A stretch of 64,000 nucleotides of DNA, taken from the NCBI GenBank assembly GCA_003280345.1, contig QCFB01000002.1:1-64000 (forward strand), given 5' to 3'. This stretch comes from Prochlorococcus sp. AG-363-A16 (GTDB lineage: Bacteria; Cyanobacteriota; Cyanobacteriia; PCC-6307; Cyanobiaceae). Shown piece by piece: positions 28,996 through 38,673 of this stretch. Position numbers and translations under genes: made by a program. How positions within the stretch are numbered: position 1 is the first letter of the stretch; the number at the start of each line of letters is the position of its first letter. The notes under the pieces are model-generated. The model saw only the letters and a program-made list of their open reading frames with translations, was not told where the DNA came from and made no database searches.

Positions 28996-29335
28996 TTTCA
29001 TCACAGATTGAGGTGACTTCTTGCACCCATTTAAAATAAGCCTCATTAGAAGAAACAAGTCCAAAAATTAATTCAGGTGTTTGATAGCTATGCAAATCAT
29101 TTAAAGTCTCTAAAAGTTGATTTAAATTTTCCTTCCTTGACTTAATTAGCAACTCAAACTCTGGCTTACTTTCAAGATTTCCATCCCACCAAAAATGAGA
29201 TTCAACCTCTCTAAGAGTTACACATGCAGCAAGTTTCCTTTTTAAAATACCTTTAGCAAGATTTTCAGCATTTAAATGACTTGATTCAGTGGTAACAATC
29301 ACAACAAGTTCTTCAGAAGAAATTAATAAATCCAT
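28976..29335 (-). CDS. cutA: CutA-like divalent-cation tolerance protein
   Basis: This small trimeric CutA1-fold protein (119 residues from ATG 29335) shows the conserved V-V-I-V-T-T, A-E-N-L-A-K-G-I-L-K-R-K-L-A-A-C-V and a C-terminal Y-F-K-W-V. The family is linked genetically to copper tolerance in E. coli, yet its molecular role is unsettled. A TTG start at 29347 would add four residues; the ATG is preferred. It sits between the PfkB gene and cobK and is 31 bp downstream of cobK on the same strand. Confidence 0.88.
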   Translation of the reverse strand: MDLLISSEELVVIVTTESSHLNAENLAKGILKRKLAACVTLREVESHFWWDGNLESKPEFELLIKSRKENLNQLLETLNDLHSYQTPELIFGLVSSNEAYFKWVQEVTSICDETNKLNS

Positions 29336-29366
29336 AAAAATGCCCAAAAAGATCTATTTAATTTAC

Positions 29367-30173
29367 CTAAGGAAAGTTGAAAGTCCTTTTTAACAATCTT
29401 TCTAGATCTTCATAAGTTTCTACTTCTAATGAATTCTCGGGCCTAGAAATAAGCCAAAGTTCCATGTTCTCCCTCTCACAAATTTCTTGCCAAAGCCTTT
29501 GAGTTAAACCACCAGATTGCCTGCAGAAAACTGTGTTAATAGACCATTTCTTACAAAGTGCACTCTCAAATCCCCCAAAAACTTCCCCTTTTAGTGGTCG
29601 TAGTACCGCCAAATTATTCTCATTCAGCTCGCAAGCTAATGCTGCTCTCAAGCTTTCTGGCGTGGGTAAAACCCGGGCAAAAACATTTGCCCCAGCCTGG
29701 CGAGATGCAGCAACAGCATCCTTAAGCTGCCTTGATCCAAGCGCAAGCAAAACGTTCTGCCCCTTAAAAGCATTCTTAGGAATTGCTTTTACATTAGGTA
29801 TGAGCTTTGCGAAAGAAGGAGCTTCCAAAGGCCGTTGATAACGTATCAACGGCTGGGAAACATCTTTACAAACCTGAGTCAGTTCGGAACTAATCAGGAC
29901 TGCGAATGGATGAGTGGCATCTATTACCAAGTCAAAACCTTTATGTGAAGCTTTTGCCTCATTTAAAAACGCTTTGATTCCCTCTTTACCACTTAATGGT
30001 CCAACCCTTATAGACACAAAAAAGGATTCCGAATAAGGCAGTGATGCCTGAGAAGAAACAACACTCACACATACCCTCCAACCTTGGTCAGCCAAAGCAG
30101 AAGCCAAAGGAGGTCCATCCCCAGTGCCTGCAAGCAACCATAAATGTCTCTGGCAATTGTGTGTACTTTGCAT
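29367..30173 (-). CDS. cobK: Precorrin-6A reductase (CobK/CbiJ)
   Basis: The enzyme reduces the precorrin-6 macrocycle with NADPH in cobalamin synthesis. The 268-residue product opens with the CobK dinucleotide segment L-L-A-G-T-G-D-G-P-P-L-A and continues with F-D-L-V-I-D-A-T-H-P-F-A, a diagnostic motif. The ATG at 30173 is preferred over a TTG at 30188. The start lies only 29 bp from the divergent ssb ATG, so both promoters must overlap the other gene's leader or coding region. It shares the B12 pathway with cobO at 8.8 kb. Confidence 0.9.
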   Translation of the reverse strand: MQSTHNCQRHLWLLAGTGDGPPLASALADQGWRVCVSVVSSQASLPYSESFFVSIRVGPLSGKEGIKAFLNEAKASHKGFDLVIDATHPFAVLISSELTQVCKDVSQPLIRYQRPLEAPSFAKLIPNVKAIPKNAFKGQNVLLALGSRQLKDAVAASRQAGANVFARVLPTPESLRAALACELNENNLAVLRPLKGEVFGGFESALCKKWSINTVFCRQSGGLTQRLWQEICERENMELWLISRPENSLEVETYEDLERLLKRTFNFP

Positions 30174-30202
30174 CAAGATGGCAGTCAATTCTTGAGAGAG
30201 AA

Positions 30203-30676
30203 ATGAATCACTGTTTACTTGAAGTCAAGGTCCAAAAGCCTCCTACGGTTCGTTATACGCAAGACAACAAAACCCCCATTGCAGAAATGGAAGTTCTGTT
30301 TGAAGGCCTTCGAACCGACGATCCACCAGGGAATCTTAAAGTTGTTGGTTGGGGGAACCTGGCTCAAGAGATGCAAAGCCGTGTCCAAGCTGATCAAAAA
30401 ATTGTGATTGAAGGGCGTTTGAGGATGAACACAATTCCTCGCCAAGATGGGACAAAAGAAAAAAGAGCCGAACTGACACTCTCGAGACTTCACATTCTCT
30501 CTGATCAACCCTCTAAGGCAATCAATCAAGGCGAATTCCCCAACAAAAACACTCAACCGGCACCTAACAACTCGCCTACAACCTCTCAAGCTGACAAGCC
30601 TCTTAATGCAGAGAGCGAAGAAGTCAGTTGGAACAGCTCTCCCCTTGTCCCAGATACAGATGACATCCCTTTCTGA
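30203..30676 (+). CDS. ssb: Single-stranded DNA-binding protein
   Basis: This 157-residue OB-fold protein has M-N-H-C-L-L-E-V at the start, followed by the family strands I-A-E-M-E-V-L-F, V-V-G-W-G-N-L-A and V-I-E-G-R-L-R-M-N-T. The C-terminal tail is Asn/Gln/Pro-rich and ends in D-T-D-D-I-P-F, the acidic tip that SSB uses to recruit repair and replication partners. A longer frame from 30041 lies inside cobK and was rejected in favour of ATG 30203. Divergent from cobK. Confidence 0.93.
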   Translation: MNHCLLEVKVQKPPTVRYTQDNKTPIAEMEVLFEGLRTDDPPGNLKVVGWGNLAQEMQSRVQADQKIVIEGRLRMNTIPRQDGTKEKRAELTLSRLHILSDQPSKAINQGEFPNKNTQPAPNNSPTTSQADKPLNAESEEVSWNSSPLVPDTDDIPF

Positions 30677-30684
30677 TTTCATTT

Positions 30685-30900
30685 TCATTTCCCTTTACCC
30701 CTTTCTTCTTCCTCAAGAGCTTCAATTGCACGGGTAAGAAACTGCCCCATCTCTCTTTCCAAAGTAGCCAAATCAACTCGAAGCTCAGACCAACGCCCTT
30801 GATCAATTTGCTCCAACAACCAAGCTCTATCCTCATCCAACTGAACCATAAGCTCCTTTAAGAGCCGATTTTTAACAGTTTGTTCTTTTCTTGAAGACAT
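30685..30900 (-). CDS. Small conserved-looking cyanobacterial protein
   Basis: The 71-residue product is highly charged and helical: basic at the start, then repeated Leu/Glu spacing (L-L-E-Q-I-D-Q-G-R-W-S-E-L) and an E-A-L-E-E-E-E tail. It may form a short coiled coil. The ATG-started frame fills the gap between ssb and the DUF2854 gene without overlap. I do not know its function; the composition is far from random, so I regard it as real. Confidence 0.6.
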   Translation of the reverse strand: MSSRKEQTVKNRLLKELMVQLDEDRAWLLEQIDQGRWSELRVDLATLEREMGQFLTRAIEALEEEERGKGK

Positions 30901-30946
30901 TTATGACTGACTCTTAAAGGACCATCTTGGGCCTCTGAAGGTCAGA

Positions 30947-31531
30947 ATGACTCTTATGAAGGATTTATTTTCTCCTGGCAGCCTCATTACTGTTTCCGGA
31001 GCAGTATTAACAGTTATAGGAGCACTCTCCTATGCAACTGGTGCGGCAAACCTTAGTGTTCCCACACTCTTTTATGGGTTCCCAATTTTTCTTGCAGGTC
31101 TAGCACTTAAGAATTCTGAGCTTCCACCAGCGAAACAAGTTCTCCCCAAGGCCTCTCGGATCAAGGTCAGAGAAAAAGCTGCTCCAGAGCTTATAAAACT
31201 AATCAAAGATGTAACAAGATGGAGATACGGGCAAAAAGTACATCTGGAGTCTTCTCTTCAAGTTCTGAAACTGTGGAATGATGACAATCCTCCTCAACTA
31301 ATTGAAGTTGAAGAAATGGAAACAACTCAAGGTTATGGAGTTCGTTTGCGATTTCGAATTGCTGGGGTGGCCATTGAACGCTGGGAAGAGAAAAAAGAAA
31401 GGCTCGGAAGATTCTTTGCGAAAAATTTAATGGCGGAACTTATCACTCCAAATAATGGCGAGCTTGATCTAATGCTTCTTCCAAAACAAACAACCCAACA
31501 TGAAGTTTCCAGCCAGGATGGAGATAGATAA
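30947..31531 (+). CDS. DUF2854 membrane protein
   Basis: This 194-residue protein belongs to the DUF2854 family of cyanobacteria and plastids. It has an N-terminal pair of hydrophobic segments ([15 protein letters not shown] and [15 protein letters not shown]). A conserved soluble domain with [15 protein letters not shown] follows. The function is unknown. Its last 32 bp overlap the longest possible argB start, so the two genes are probably co-transcribed. Confidence 0.82.
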   Translation: MTLMKDLFSPGSLITVSGAVLTVIGALSYATGAANLSVPTLFYGFPIFLAGLALKNSELPPAKQVLPKASRIKVREKAAPELIKLIKDVTRWRYGQKVHLESSLQVLKLWNDDNPPQLIEVEEMETTQGYGVRLRFRIAGVAIERWEEKKERLGRFFAKNLMAELITPNNGELDLMLLPKQTTQHEVSSQDGDR

Positions 31532-32444
31532 ATCGGCTTCGCGAGTGATCAAACCTTTTGGAGAAAATTCCCAGACAAACGAATCTTTAGATGACTCTAT
31601 GAGAGTTTCGGTTCTTAGTGAAGCTCTTCCTTATATCCAACGTTTTGTAGGGAAAAGGATTGTCATCAAATATGGTGGGGCCGCAATGGTCGATAAAAAT
31701 CTTCGGAAGGCCGTTTTTAGAGATATTGCTCTTCTTTCAAGTGTAGGAGTTCAAGTAGTAGTAGTACATGGAGGAGGCCCAGAGATTAATCATTGGTTAA
31801 ACAAGCTAGGAATAAAAGCAGTGTTTCGCGACGGCCTACGAGTAACAGACTCCGAAACAATGGAAGTTGTAGAAATGGTCCTAGGAGGAAGAGTTAACAA
31901 GCAAATTGTTAATGGCATAAATAAACTCGGAGCTCTTGCTGTGGGGTTAAGTGGAGTTGATGGAAATTTGATAGAAGCTCGTCCATTAGGAGACGGAAGC
32001 CATGGGCTTGTTGGAGATGTCTCAAGAGTTAAAACTGATTTACTTCAACCACTGCTCGAAAAAAACTATGTCCCTGTAATCTCTAGTATCGCAGCGACTT
32101 CCAAAGGGCTCTCCCATAACATCAATGCAGATACTGTTGCTGGCGAGCTTGCTGCATCACTAAATGCCGAAAAACTAATACTTCTAACTGATACCCCGGG
32201 TATTCTGAGAGACAAAGAAGATACCTCATCTCTTATAAAGCAAATACGCCTATCGGAAGCTAGGCAATTGATTGAAGATGGCGTGGTTGATGGTGGCATG
32301 ACGCCAAAAACTGAATGCTGCATAAGAGCCTTAGCCCAAGGCGTCTCAGCCGCACATATTATTGACGGACGAATACCACATGCTCTTCTTTTGGAAGTCT
32401 TTACTGATGCAGGAATAGGGACAATGGTTCTTGGACGCGGATGA
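31500..32444 (+). CDS. argB: Acetylglutamate kinase
   Basis: The enzyme phosphorylates N-acetylglutamate, the controlled step of arginine synthesis in cyanobacteria, where it is regulated by PII. The amino-acid kinase core is complete: [19 protein letters not shown], and G-G-M-T-P-K near the C-terminus. The N-terminal helix ([10 protein letters not shown]) is that of arginine-sensitive forms. The start is uncertain: ATGs at 31500, 31518 and 31599 are in frame, and the last two would reduce or remove the overlap with DUF2854. The stop overlaps the next ATG by 4 bp. Confidence 0.95.
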   Translation: MKFPARMEIDKSASRVIKPFGENSQTNESLDDSMRVSVLSEALPYIQRFVGKRIVIKYGGAAMVDKNLRKAVFRDIALLSSVGVQVVVVHGGGPEINHWLNKLGIKAVFRDGLRVTDSETMEVVEMVLGGRVNKQIVNGINKLGALAVGLSGVDGNLIEARPLGDGSHGLVGDVSRVKTDLLQPLLEKNYVPVISSIAATSKGLSHNINADTVAGELAASLNAEKLILLTDTPGILRDKEDTSSLIKQIRLSEARQLIEDGVVDGGMTPKTECCIRALAQGVSAAHIIDGRIPHALLLEVFTDAGIGTMVLGRG

Positions 32445-33541
32445 AAGATGAACTTAGCCTGAAAATTGCCGAAGATGCTTTAGGAAGAGGAGACTATGGA
32501 CAATGCCTAGAATTATTACAACGCTTAGCCCTAGAGAATCCGTTACCTAGTCAAAAGGGCGCAGAGATTAGAATGCTAATGATAACGGCCTATATGGGAC
32601 AAGGTGACGATCAAAGAGCTATATCTACTTGTCGTCTACTAACCCAATCTAGAGATAGCGAGTTTCGCTCGCGAGCCAAACAATTACTATCAATACTTGA
32701 AGCCCCTAGCTTACAACGACCAGAGAATTGGTCCATTCAACTTCCAGAAATAGATTTAGTTCCTCAAACAGACAAGAACCCTTATAGAAATGACTCCAAC
32801 CATTACAAGACCGAGAGCACACCTCTACCTGCCACAGGACCTACTCGTGATCTGGGAATTGGATTCTCAACCTTTGTAATAGCAATACTAACTATCTTGA
32901 CCATTCTTTTAAGTGGATGCGTCCAAATTACTACCAAAATCCAACTCCCTCAGCCCGAGAAAATTAACTTAATTTGGGACATAGAAAGCATTTCAAAGAA
33001 AATTCTCCCCTGGCAAACCCAATTTAAAGACTCCTTAAAAGAACAAGTCCCAGCAATAAATATCATTAGTAATTCCGAAGGGAAGCAAAAGATTAGTGCT
33101 CTTTCACTTGAGCCAGAGAAAGCAAATTTACTTTTTCAAAAAATAATCTTTATTGCTACAAAAACAGCCGGCATTGAGCTTTCCTCTCCTCAATTGATTT
33201 TGAAAGAAAATAATTGGGTGATTGGAGTCCAACAGAACATAAAAGTAATCATTGACTTAAGAGAACTACCCGAAATACCTGGACTATCTCTCAAAATAGT
33301 AATAAGCCCTTCCAAAAACAATGGGGGGATCCAGGGACATCCTCTTCAAGCTAGCGCTACTAACTCTGAGGTCTTTTGGGACCTTCAACAAGGAGACATC
33401 AACGAATTAAGTCTCCACGCTTGGCGTTGGAGTCGAGTAGGGATAGGGAGTTTGACCATACTTCTTCTAATGACTCTTGCTTTGCTTCTCCAGAGAATTC
33501 GACTACAAATGGGCTTCGGCTTTCCTGAACTACCTCCCTGA
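32441..33541 (+). CDS. TPR-like plus DUF3153 membrane protein
   Basis: The 366-residue protein joins two parts. Residues 1-110 look like two TPR-type helical hairpins ([14 protein letters not shown]). Next come a membrane helix at about residues 146-160 ending in L-S-G-C and the DUF3153 domain, with a final membrane helix at about residues 334-350. DUF3153 proteins occur in cyanobacteria and plastids with unknown function. The S-G-C could be mistaken for a lipobox, but it is far from the N-terminus. Overlaps the argB stop by 4 bp. Confidence 0.75.
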   Translation: MKDELSLKIAEDALGRGDYGQCLELLQRLALENPLPSQKGAEIRMLMITAYMGQGDDQRAISTCRLLTQSRDSEFRSRAKQLLSILEAPSLQRPENWSIQLPEIDLVPQTDKNPYRNDSNHYKTESTPLPATGPTRDLGIGFSTFVIAILTILTILLSGCVQITTKIQLPQPEKINLIWDIESISKKILPWQTQFKDSLKEQVPAINIISNSEGKQKISALSLEPEKANLLFQKIIFIATKTAGIELSSPQLILKENNWVIGVQQNIKVIIDLRELPEIPGLSLKIVISPSKNNGGIQGHPLQASATNSEVFWDLQQGDINELSLHAWRWSRVGIGSLTILLLMTLALLLQRIRLQMGFGFPELPP

Positions 33542-33569
33542 ATTAGCAACCAAATACATTGTGAATTCA

Positions 33570-35867
33570 TCAGAGCTGTAATGGGTCAGGGTCTACAGCC
33601 AAAGTCACACCTGCCGGTAATCCATTCCAAAGATCATTACCCGAAGGAAGTGGCAGAGGGCTCCCTTCGGGGCCATGTAATAGCAGCTGCCACCTGCTTT
33701 TTCCAGCCACTCTTGCTATAAGCGCAGGTGCTGGTCCAAGCATCATCCATCCTTCTCGTTCACAAAGAGGCCGGACATATTCAGCCAATGCTGCTGCTGC
33801 AGTAGCCGTTTTAGATGCTGCCTCTCCTGAAAAGCGTAGCAAGCATGCTCGACGATATGGAACCAATCCACCTTCTTGTCTGAGTTTTGATTCTTTGTTC
33901 AAGAACTCTTCATAACGACCATCTACCAAATGAGCAATTACAGGATGGTCTGGACAATAAGTCTGAACAAAAACCTTGCCAGGTCGTTCTCCTCGGCCAG
34001 CACGTCCGGCTAATTGCATAAAAAGTTGAAGGCTCTGTTCACCTGCTAACAAATCAGGCCGATGCAACAATCCATCAGCGGCAAGAACTACGGCAAGTGT
34101 GACACGAGGCAAATCTATTCCTTTCGCTAACATTTGAGTTCCTATAAGTACATCTGCCTCCCCAGAGGCAAATTTTTCCAAGAGTCGGCGATGGCCATCA
34201 CGTCCACCTGTCGTATCCCTATCAAAACGCAACAGCTTCAATCCCTGAAGCTCCTCCGTGAGATGCTCCATAACTCTTTGAGTTCCTGCCCCAAAAGGCT
34301 TAAAAGCATTCGATCCACATTGGTCACATCTTGACTTGATCTGACATCTGTAATCACACCAATGACAACGCAACCATTGATGTGACTTATTACTCCTATG
34401 AACAGTCAAAGCAACATCACAATGAGGACATTGCACTACTTCTCCACAGCTACGACAACTCAAGAAACTGCTATAGCCTCGCCTGGGAACTAATACAACA
34501 GCCTGCTCACCGGCCTCAGGTAATGCGGAAAGGCGGCCCATTAATGGTCGACTAATTAAACGTCGATGGCCTTCAGCTAATTCATGCCTCATGTCGATTA
34601 CATGAACCTTAGGTAAGGGCTTGTTTGAAATACGCTTATTTAGCCTTGCCACAGTTATTGCTCCAGCAGGTGCAAGATTCTTCCAAGTAGATAACGAAGG
34701 CGTAGCACTACCCAATAAAACTCTTGCGCCCGTTCTCTTCGCCCGATCTATTGCTATATCTCGTGCGTGATAGCAAGGCATTGGAGATTCCTGCTTAAAA
34801 GAGCTGTCATGCTCTTCATCAAGGACAATCAAGCCCAAAGGGGACAACGGAAGAAACACCGCCGAACGAGTCCCAATTAATACCAAAGGCTGTGGAGTTG
34901 TAAGCACTTTTTTCCAAGTGCGAACTCTCTCCTTTGGAGAACATCCACTGTGATATTCCAAGACTCTAGATCCAAAACGCCTAACGAACCTGTCAACAAG
35001 TTGAGGAATCAATCCAATCTCTGGAGCGAGAACTAAGCAATGCCTGCCAGAAGCCAATTCTTTTTGAGCGATTTGGAGATAGACCTCCGTCTTCCCTGAA
35101 CCAGTTACCCCCCATAACAAAAGTGCTGCACCAGGAGGTTGAGATTCAAAGACATCAATTGCAGACTTTTGTTCATCAGTCAAAGTCTGAGGACTTTCTA
35201 AGTAAATTTTTGAAGCCTCGGGGCATTGAAAGAGCTCTGTTTCCACAGAGTTCTGTCGCTTCTCTCGCTTAGCGCGACCTTTCAAAATCAGACCATTCAC
35301 AAGTCCAGATGAAAAGCCTTCAGCAATTAAGTCTTTTTGCCATGCTCCCCCTCCTCTAACAACAAGAGCATCCTCCAGTTGAGCTTGCCTAAGCGACAGA
35401 TCCTCTTGTCCCGGAGAAGGGTGAGATCCCTCCAAACTCACCCACCAAAATTGTTGTGGGGTCAGAGAATTGGCCGATTTTTTTTGACTGCCGAGCCATC
35501 CTGGGGGCAAGGCTGTCTGCAGCATTCGAAAAGAACTTGTGTAGCAACGTAAAGCAATCGAATCCAACCACTCTTGCCATTTCGAATCAACAGCAGCTTT
35601 CTGCACAACACCCTCAATTTGAGCTAAAAATCGTTTCTTTTCTTTTAACTCAACTTTTTTATTACTTAAAAGATCTGATGACTCCCTAATAGCAACAACA
35701 AGGCCATTCATAGGACGCCCTCGCAAACGAACAAACACAAGATCACCAAGACCAACACCCAAACAGAGTGAGTCTTGATAAGTAAAGCAACGGCCATTTC
35801 TCCCGGCCTGAAGCCATACATCAACCTCAATAGACGATTTTGAAGAAGTAATACTTGCAGACGTCAC
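33570..35867 (-). CDS. priA: Primosomal helicase PriA
   Basis: PriA restarts stalled replication forks. The 765-residue product contains an N-terminal DNA-binding region (F-V-R-L-R-G-R-P-M-N-G-L-V-V), Walker A in W-G-V-T-G-S-G-K-T-E-V-Y, D-E-E-H helicase motif II, and a C-x-x-C-x-x-x-x-x-C-x-x-C zinc-binding insertion starting at C-R-S-C. Helicase motifs V-VI (G-T-Q-M-L-A-K-G and Q-L-A-G-R-A-G-R) are also present. All core motifs are intact. It ends 28 bp after the convergent DUF3153 gene, and its upstream region is a structured non-coding block. Confidence 0.96.
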   Translation of the reverse strand: MTSASITSSKSSIEVDVWLQAGRNGRCFTYQDSLCLGVGLGDLVFVRLRGRPMNGLVVAIRESSDLLSNKKVELKEKKRFLAQIEGVVQKAAVDSKWQEWLDSIALRCYTSSFRMLQTALPPGWLGSQKKSANSLTPQQFWWVSLEGSHPSPGQEDLSLRQAQLEDALVVRGGGAWQKDLIAEGFSSGLVNGLILKGRAKREKRQNSVETELFQCPEASKIYLESPQTLTDEQKSAIDVFESQPPGAALLLWGVTGSGKTEVYLQIAQKELASGRHCLVLAPEIGLIPQLVDRFVRRFGSRVLEYHSGCSPKERVRTWKKVLTTPQPLVLIGTRSAVFLPLSPLGLIVLDEEHDSSFKQESPMPCYHARDIAIDRAKRTGARVLLGSATPSLSTWKNLAPAGAITVARLNKRISNKPLPKVHVIDMRHELAEGHRRLISRPLMGRLSALPEAGEQAVVLVPRRGYSSFLSCRSCGEVVQCPHCDVALTVHRSNKSHQWLRCHWCDYRCQIKSRCDQCGSNAFKPFGAGTQRVMEHLTEELQGLKLLRFDRDTTGGRDGHRRLLEKFASGEADVLIGTQMLAKGIDLPRVTLAVVLAADGLLHRPDLLAGEQSLQLFMQLAGRAGRGERPGKVFVQTYCPDHPVIAHLVDGRYEEFLNKESKLRQEGGLVPYRRACLLRFSGEAASKTATAAAALAEYVRPLCEREGWMMLGPAPALIARVAGKSRWQLLLHGPEGSPLPLPSGNDLWNGLPAGVTLAVDPDPLQL

Positions 35868-35884
35868 AAGTTTTTTTTAACATT

Positions 35885-36069
35885 GGATTGTTGGACAGCC
35901 ATAAGGCTGTTGTCGGAACCGAGCAGAGTTCCGTCCAGAGGGAAGACAAGAAGCATGATCTACTTGGGATTTTCCCAAAAAAAGGTCTGCCGGTCTGAGA
36001 AAGCCCCTGACAGCACTGCAACAGACCACAAATAGTTCTTTCGATTCACCCAAGGGCACCGTACAAATC
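35885..36069. ncRNA. Hairpin-rich non-coding block, candidate structured RNA (possibly 6S/Yfr7-like)
   Basis: The 384-bp gap between priA and rpoD is visibly richer in G+C than its neighbours and holds no convincing protein. Three perfect 6-bp hairpins follow one another: ACAGCC/GGCTGT, CGGAAC/GTTCCG and TTGGGA/TCCCAA. A GGTCTG/CAGACC pair lies just beyond. The ends at 35885 (GATTGTTGG) and 36069 (CCGTACAAATC) can pair as an imperfect closing stem, giving about 185 nt, the size of 6S RNA. The strand is unresolved because both have weak promoter-like boxes. A protein-coding or purely leader role cannot be excluded. Confidence 0.35.
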
Positions 36070-36251
36070 TTCATAAGTTGGGCTAGTGAGATCATTCCCC
36101 TCCTCGGAGATCAATGATTACTCGCTTCATCCTGGTTTAAATGAAGCTCCTGTGAAGCGTCTCTGAGGTAAATCTCTTTTCTGAACGTTTTTCGTAAAAA
36201 CATTTTCACTACCAATCGAGTCCATCCTTATTCGTTATAGGTAACACTGAT

Positions 36252-37583
36252 ATGAGCCCTACTGCCACCAAATCAACAACTACACAGGCCAAGTCAAACT
36301 CAACTGCAAAGGCCAAGCCAAAAGCAGCTGCGAAGGGCTCGACTTCCAAAGTCGTTGCCTCAAAGGCAAAAAATAAGGCGAAAAAGAATAAGGCCACTAA
36401 TACAAAAGCCAAGACAGTGAAAAAAGCTTCTGGCTCCACATCTAAGAGCTCAAAAAACATCCCTGCTACCCCTCAAAGCAAAGTTTTAGATGCTGCTGCC
36501 GAACAATTGCTCGCTATTGCTGAAACCAATCCAATCGAGCCCAAGCAACCTCTTGAAGATTTAACTGGAGAATCAATTAGCGAGCAAGAAGCAAGAGCCA
36601 AAGCCTTGGCAAGTATCAAAATTGGACCAAAAGGCGTTTACACAGAAGATTCCATTCGGGTTTATCTCCAAGAAATTGGACGCATCAGACTCCTCAGACC
36701 AGACGAAGAGATTGAACTTGCCAGAAAGATTGCTGACCTTCTTCAGCTAGAAGAACTTGCAGCCGAATTTGATAGTGAGCATGGACACTACCCAACCACG
36801 AAAGAATGGGCAGGTCTTGTCGAAATGCCTCTAGTTAGATTCCGTCGTCGACTGATGCTTGGACGAAGGGCGAAAGAAAAAATGGTGCAGTCCAACCTTC
36901 GTCTTGTAGTGTCAATTGCCAAGAAATATATGAATAGAGGGCTTTCTTTTCAGGATCTAATTCAAGAAGGAAGCTTGGGTCTAATAAGGGCTGCCGAAAA
37001 ATTTGATCATGAAAAAGGATACAAATTTTCGACATATGCAACTTGGTGGATCCGACAGGCAATTACTAGAGCAATTGCAGACCAAAGTCGCACTATTCGT
37101 TTACCCGTTCATTTGTATGAAACTATTTCTCGTATAAAAAAGACAACCAAAGTGCTTAGTCAAGAGTTTGGAAGGAAACCCACTGAAGAAGAAATTGCTG
37201 AAAGTATGGAGATGACAATCGAAAAACTTAGATTTATAGCAAAAAGTGCCCAACTGCCAATTTCACTTGAAACTCCTATTGGTAAAGAGGAAGACTCTCG
37301 CTTAGGAGATTTTATTGAGGCAGATATTGAGAATCCAGACCAAGATGTTGCAAAGAATCTGCTTAGAGAAGATCTAGAAGGTGTTCTTGCCACTCTCAGT
37401 CCAAGAGAAAGAGACGTACTTAGATTGCGCTATGGGCTTGATGATGGACGCATGAAAACACTTGAAGAAATAGGGCAAATCTTTGATGTCACTCGTGAGC
37501 GTATTAGGCAAATTGAAGCAAAAGCTCTAAGAAAGCTTCGCCATCCAAACCGAAATGGTGTTCTCAAGGAGTACATTAAGTAG
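36252..37583 (+). CDS. rpoD: Principal RNA polymerase sigma factor (SigA/RpoD)
   Basis: This group 1 sigma-70 directs housekeeping transcription. The first 75 or so residues are a Lys/Ala/Ser/Thr-rich disordered tail. Region 1.2 follows ([11 protein letters not shown]). Region 2 has [14 protein letters not shown], then region 3, and region 4 ends in [15 protein letters not shown]. The 443-residue length is usual for cyanobacteria. The 5' leader is long (over 150 bp even if the upstream RNA candidate is separate). hemC follows 30 bp downstream. Confidence 0.97.
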   Translation: MSPTATKSTTTQAKSNSTAKAKPKAAAKGSTSKVVASKAKNKAKKNKATNTKAKTVKKASGSTSKSSKNIPATPQSKVLDAAAEQLLAIAETNPIEPKQPLEDLTGESISEQEARAKALASIKIGPKGVYTEDSIRVYLQEIGRIRLLRPDEEIELARKIADLLQLEELAAEFDSEHGHYPTTKEWAGLVEMPLVRFRRRLMLGRRAKEKMVQSNLRLVVSIAKKYMNRGLSFQDLIQEGSLGLIRAAEKFDHEKGYKFSTYATWWIRQAITRAIADQSRTIRLPVHLYETISRIKKTTKVLSQEFGRKPTEEEIAESMEMTIEKLRFIAKSAQLPISLETPIGKEEDSRLGDFIEADIENPDQDVAKNLLREDLEGVLATLSPRERDVLRLRYGLDDGRMKTLEEIGQIFDVTRERIRQIEAKALRKLRHPNRNGVLKEYIK

Positions 37584-37613
37584 TTGTTATTGAATAGCTA
37601 CGAATAACTGCCC

Positions 37614-38567
37614 ATGGCTCTCGAGCAACTGCGCATCGCCTCTCGCCGAAGCCAGCTGGCCATGGTCCAGACCAATTGGGTCAAGCAGGAACTGGAGAAG
37701 TCTCATCCAGATTTAGATATATCAATAGAAGCAATGGCTACTCAAGGAGACAAAATCCTTGATGTTGCTTTAGCTAAAATTGGGGACAAAGGCCTATTCA
37801 CAAAAGAGCTAGAAGCTCAGATGCTTGTTGGAAGAGCAGAAATAGCAGTTCATTCTCTTAAAGACCTCCCTACCAACCTTCCAGAAGGGTTAATGCTTGG
37901 ATGTATCACCAAACGAGAAGATCCTGCTGACGCATTAGTTGTAAATAGCAAGAATTCTGATTACAAGCTCGAAACTCTTCCTCATGGTTCAGTAGTAGGG
38001 ACTAGCTCCTTAAGAAGGCTTGCTCAATTGCGTCACAAATACCCTCATCTTGTTTTCAAAGATGTGCGTGGAAACGTAATTACGCGTCTTGAAAAACTTG
38101 ATTCTGGAGACTATGACTGCCTAATCCTTGCTGCAGCTGGTCTGAGCAGACTTGGCTTTGGAGACCGTATTCACCAACTAATCCCAAGCGAGGTCTCGCT
38201 ACATGCAGTAGGCCAAGGAGCTTTAGGGATCGAATGTGTAAATAACAGCCCTGAAGTACTTGAAATAATTAAAACGCTAGAAGACACACCTACCGCCCAA
38301 AGATGCCTAGCCGAAAGATCTTTCTTGAGAGAATTAGAAGGGGGTTGTCAGGTGCCTATAGGCGTAAATAGCAAAATAGAAAATCAAGACTTAGTTCTTA
38401 CAGGAATGGTTGCTAGCCTTGATGGCTTAAGGTTAATAAGGGATGAAAAACGAGGAAAAGCAATCAATCCACAGCCTATTGGAATAGAGCTCGCTAATGC
38501 CCTTAAATCTCAAGGGGCTGGGGAAATACTTCAAGAAATTTTTGACACTGTTCGCCCTGAGAGCTAA
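37614..38567 (+). CDS. hemC: Porphobilinogen deaminase (hydroxymethylbilane synthase)
   Basis: The enzyme joins four porphobilinogens into hydroxymethylbilane in tetrapyrrole synthesis. The 317-residue protein begins with [10 protein letters not shown] and holds the catalytic-arginine regions and H-S-L-K-D-L-P. Cys245 in L-E-G-G-C-Q-V-P-I anchors the dipyrromethane cofactor. ATG 37614 is 30 bp after rpoD, so the two may share a transcript. It belongs with hemH and hemL, also in this window. Confidence 0.96.
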   Translation: MALEQLRIASRRSQLAMVQTNWVKQELEKSHPDLDISIEAMATQGDKILDVALAKIGDKGLFTKELEAQMLVGRAEIAVHSLKDLPTNLPEGLMLGCITKREDPADALVVNSKNSDYKLETLPHGSVVGTSSLRRLAQLRHKYPHLVFKDVRGNVITRLEKLDSGDYDCLILAAAGLSRLGFGDRIHQLIPSEVSLHAVGQGALGIECVNNSPEVLEIIKTLEDTPTAQRCLAERSFLRELEGGCQVPIGVNSKIENQDLVLTGMVASLDGLRLIRDEKRGKAINPQPIGIELANALKSQGAGEILQEIFDTVRPES

Positions 38568-38673
38568 TAATGACACTTTATATATTTAAGAACTTTATCT
38601 AAAAATTAGTTCTCACTCAATTAAAGAGTAGATTCACGACATTAAGTCTAAAAATAGATTTATTTATTTATTA

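Noticed and set aside
35877-36095. 72-codon minus-strand frame upstream of priA
   Set aside because: Composition is not protein-like, it lies on the hairpin-rich block, and its stop falls only 10 bp before priA without a convincing start signal.
36209-36460. Minus-strand frame opposite the start of rpoD
   Set aside because: Phe/Ala-rich low-complexity shadow of the Lys/Ala-rich RpoD tail.
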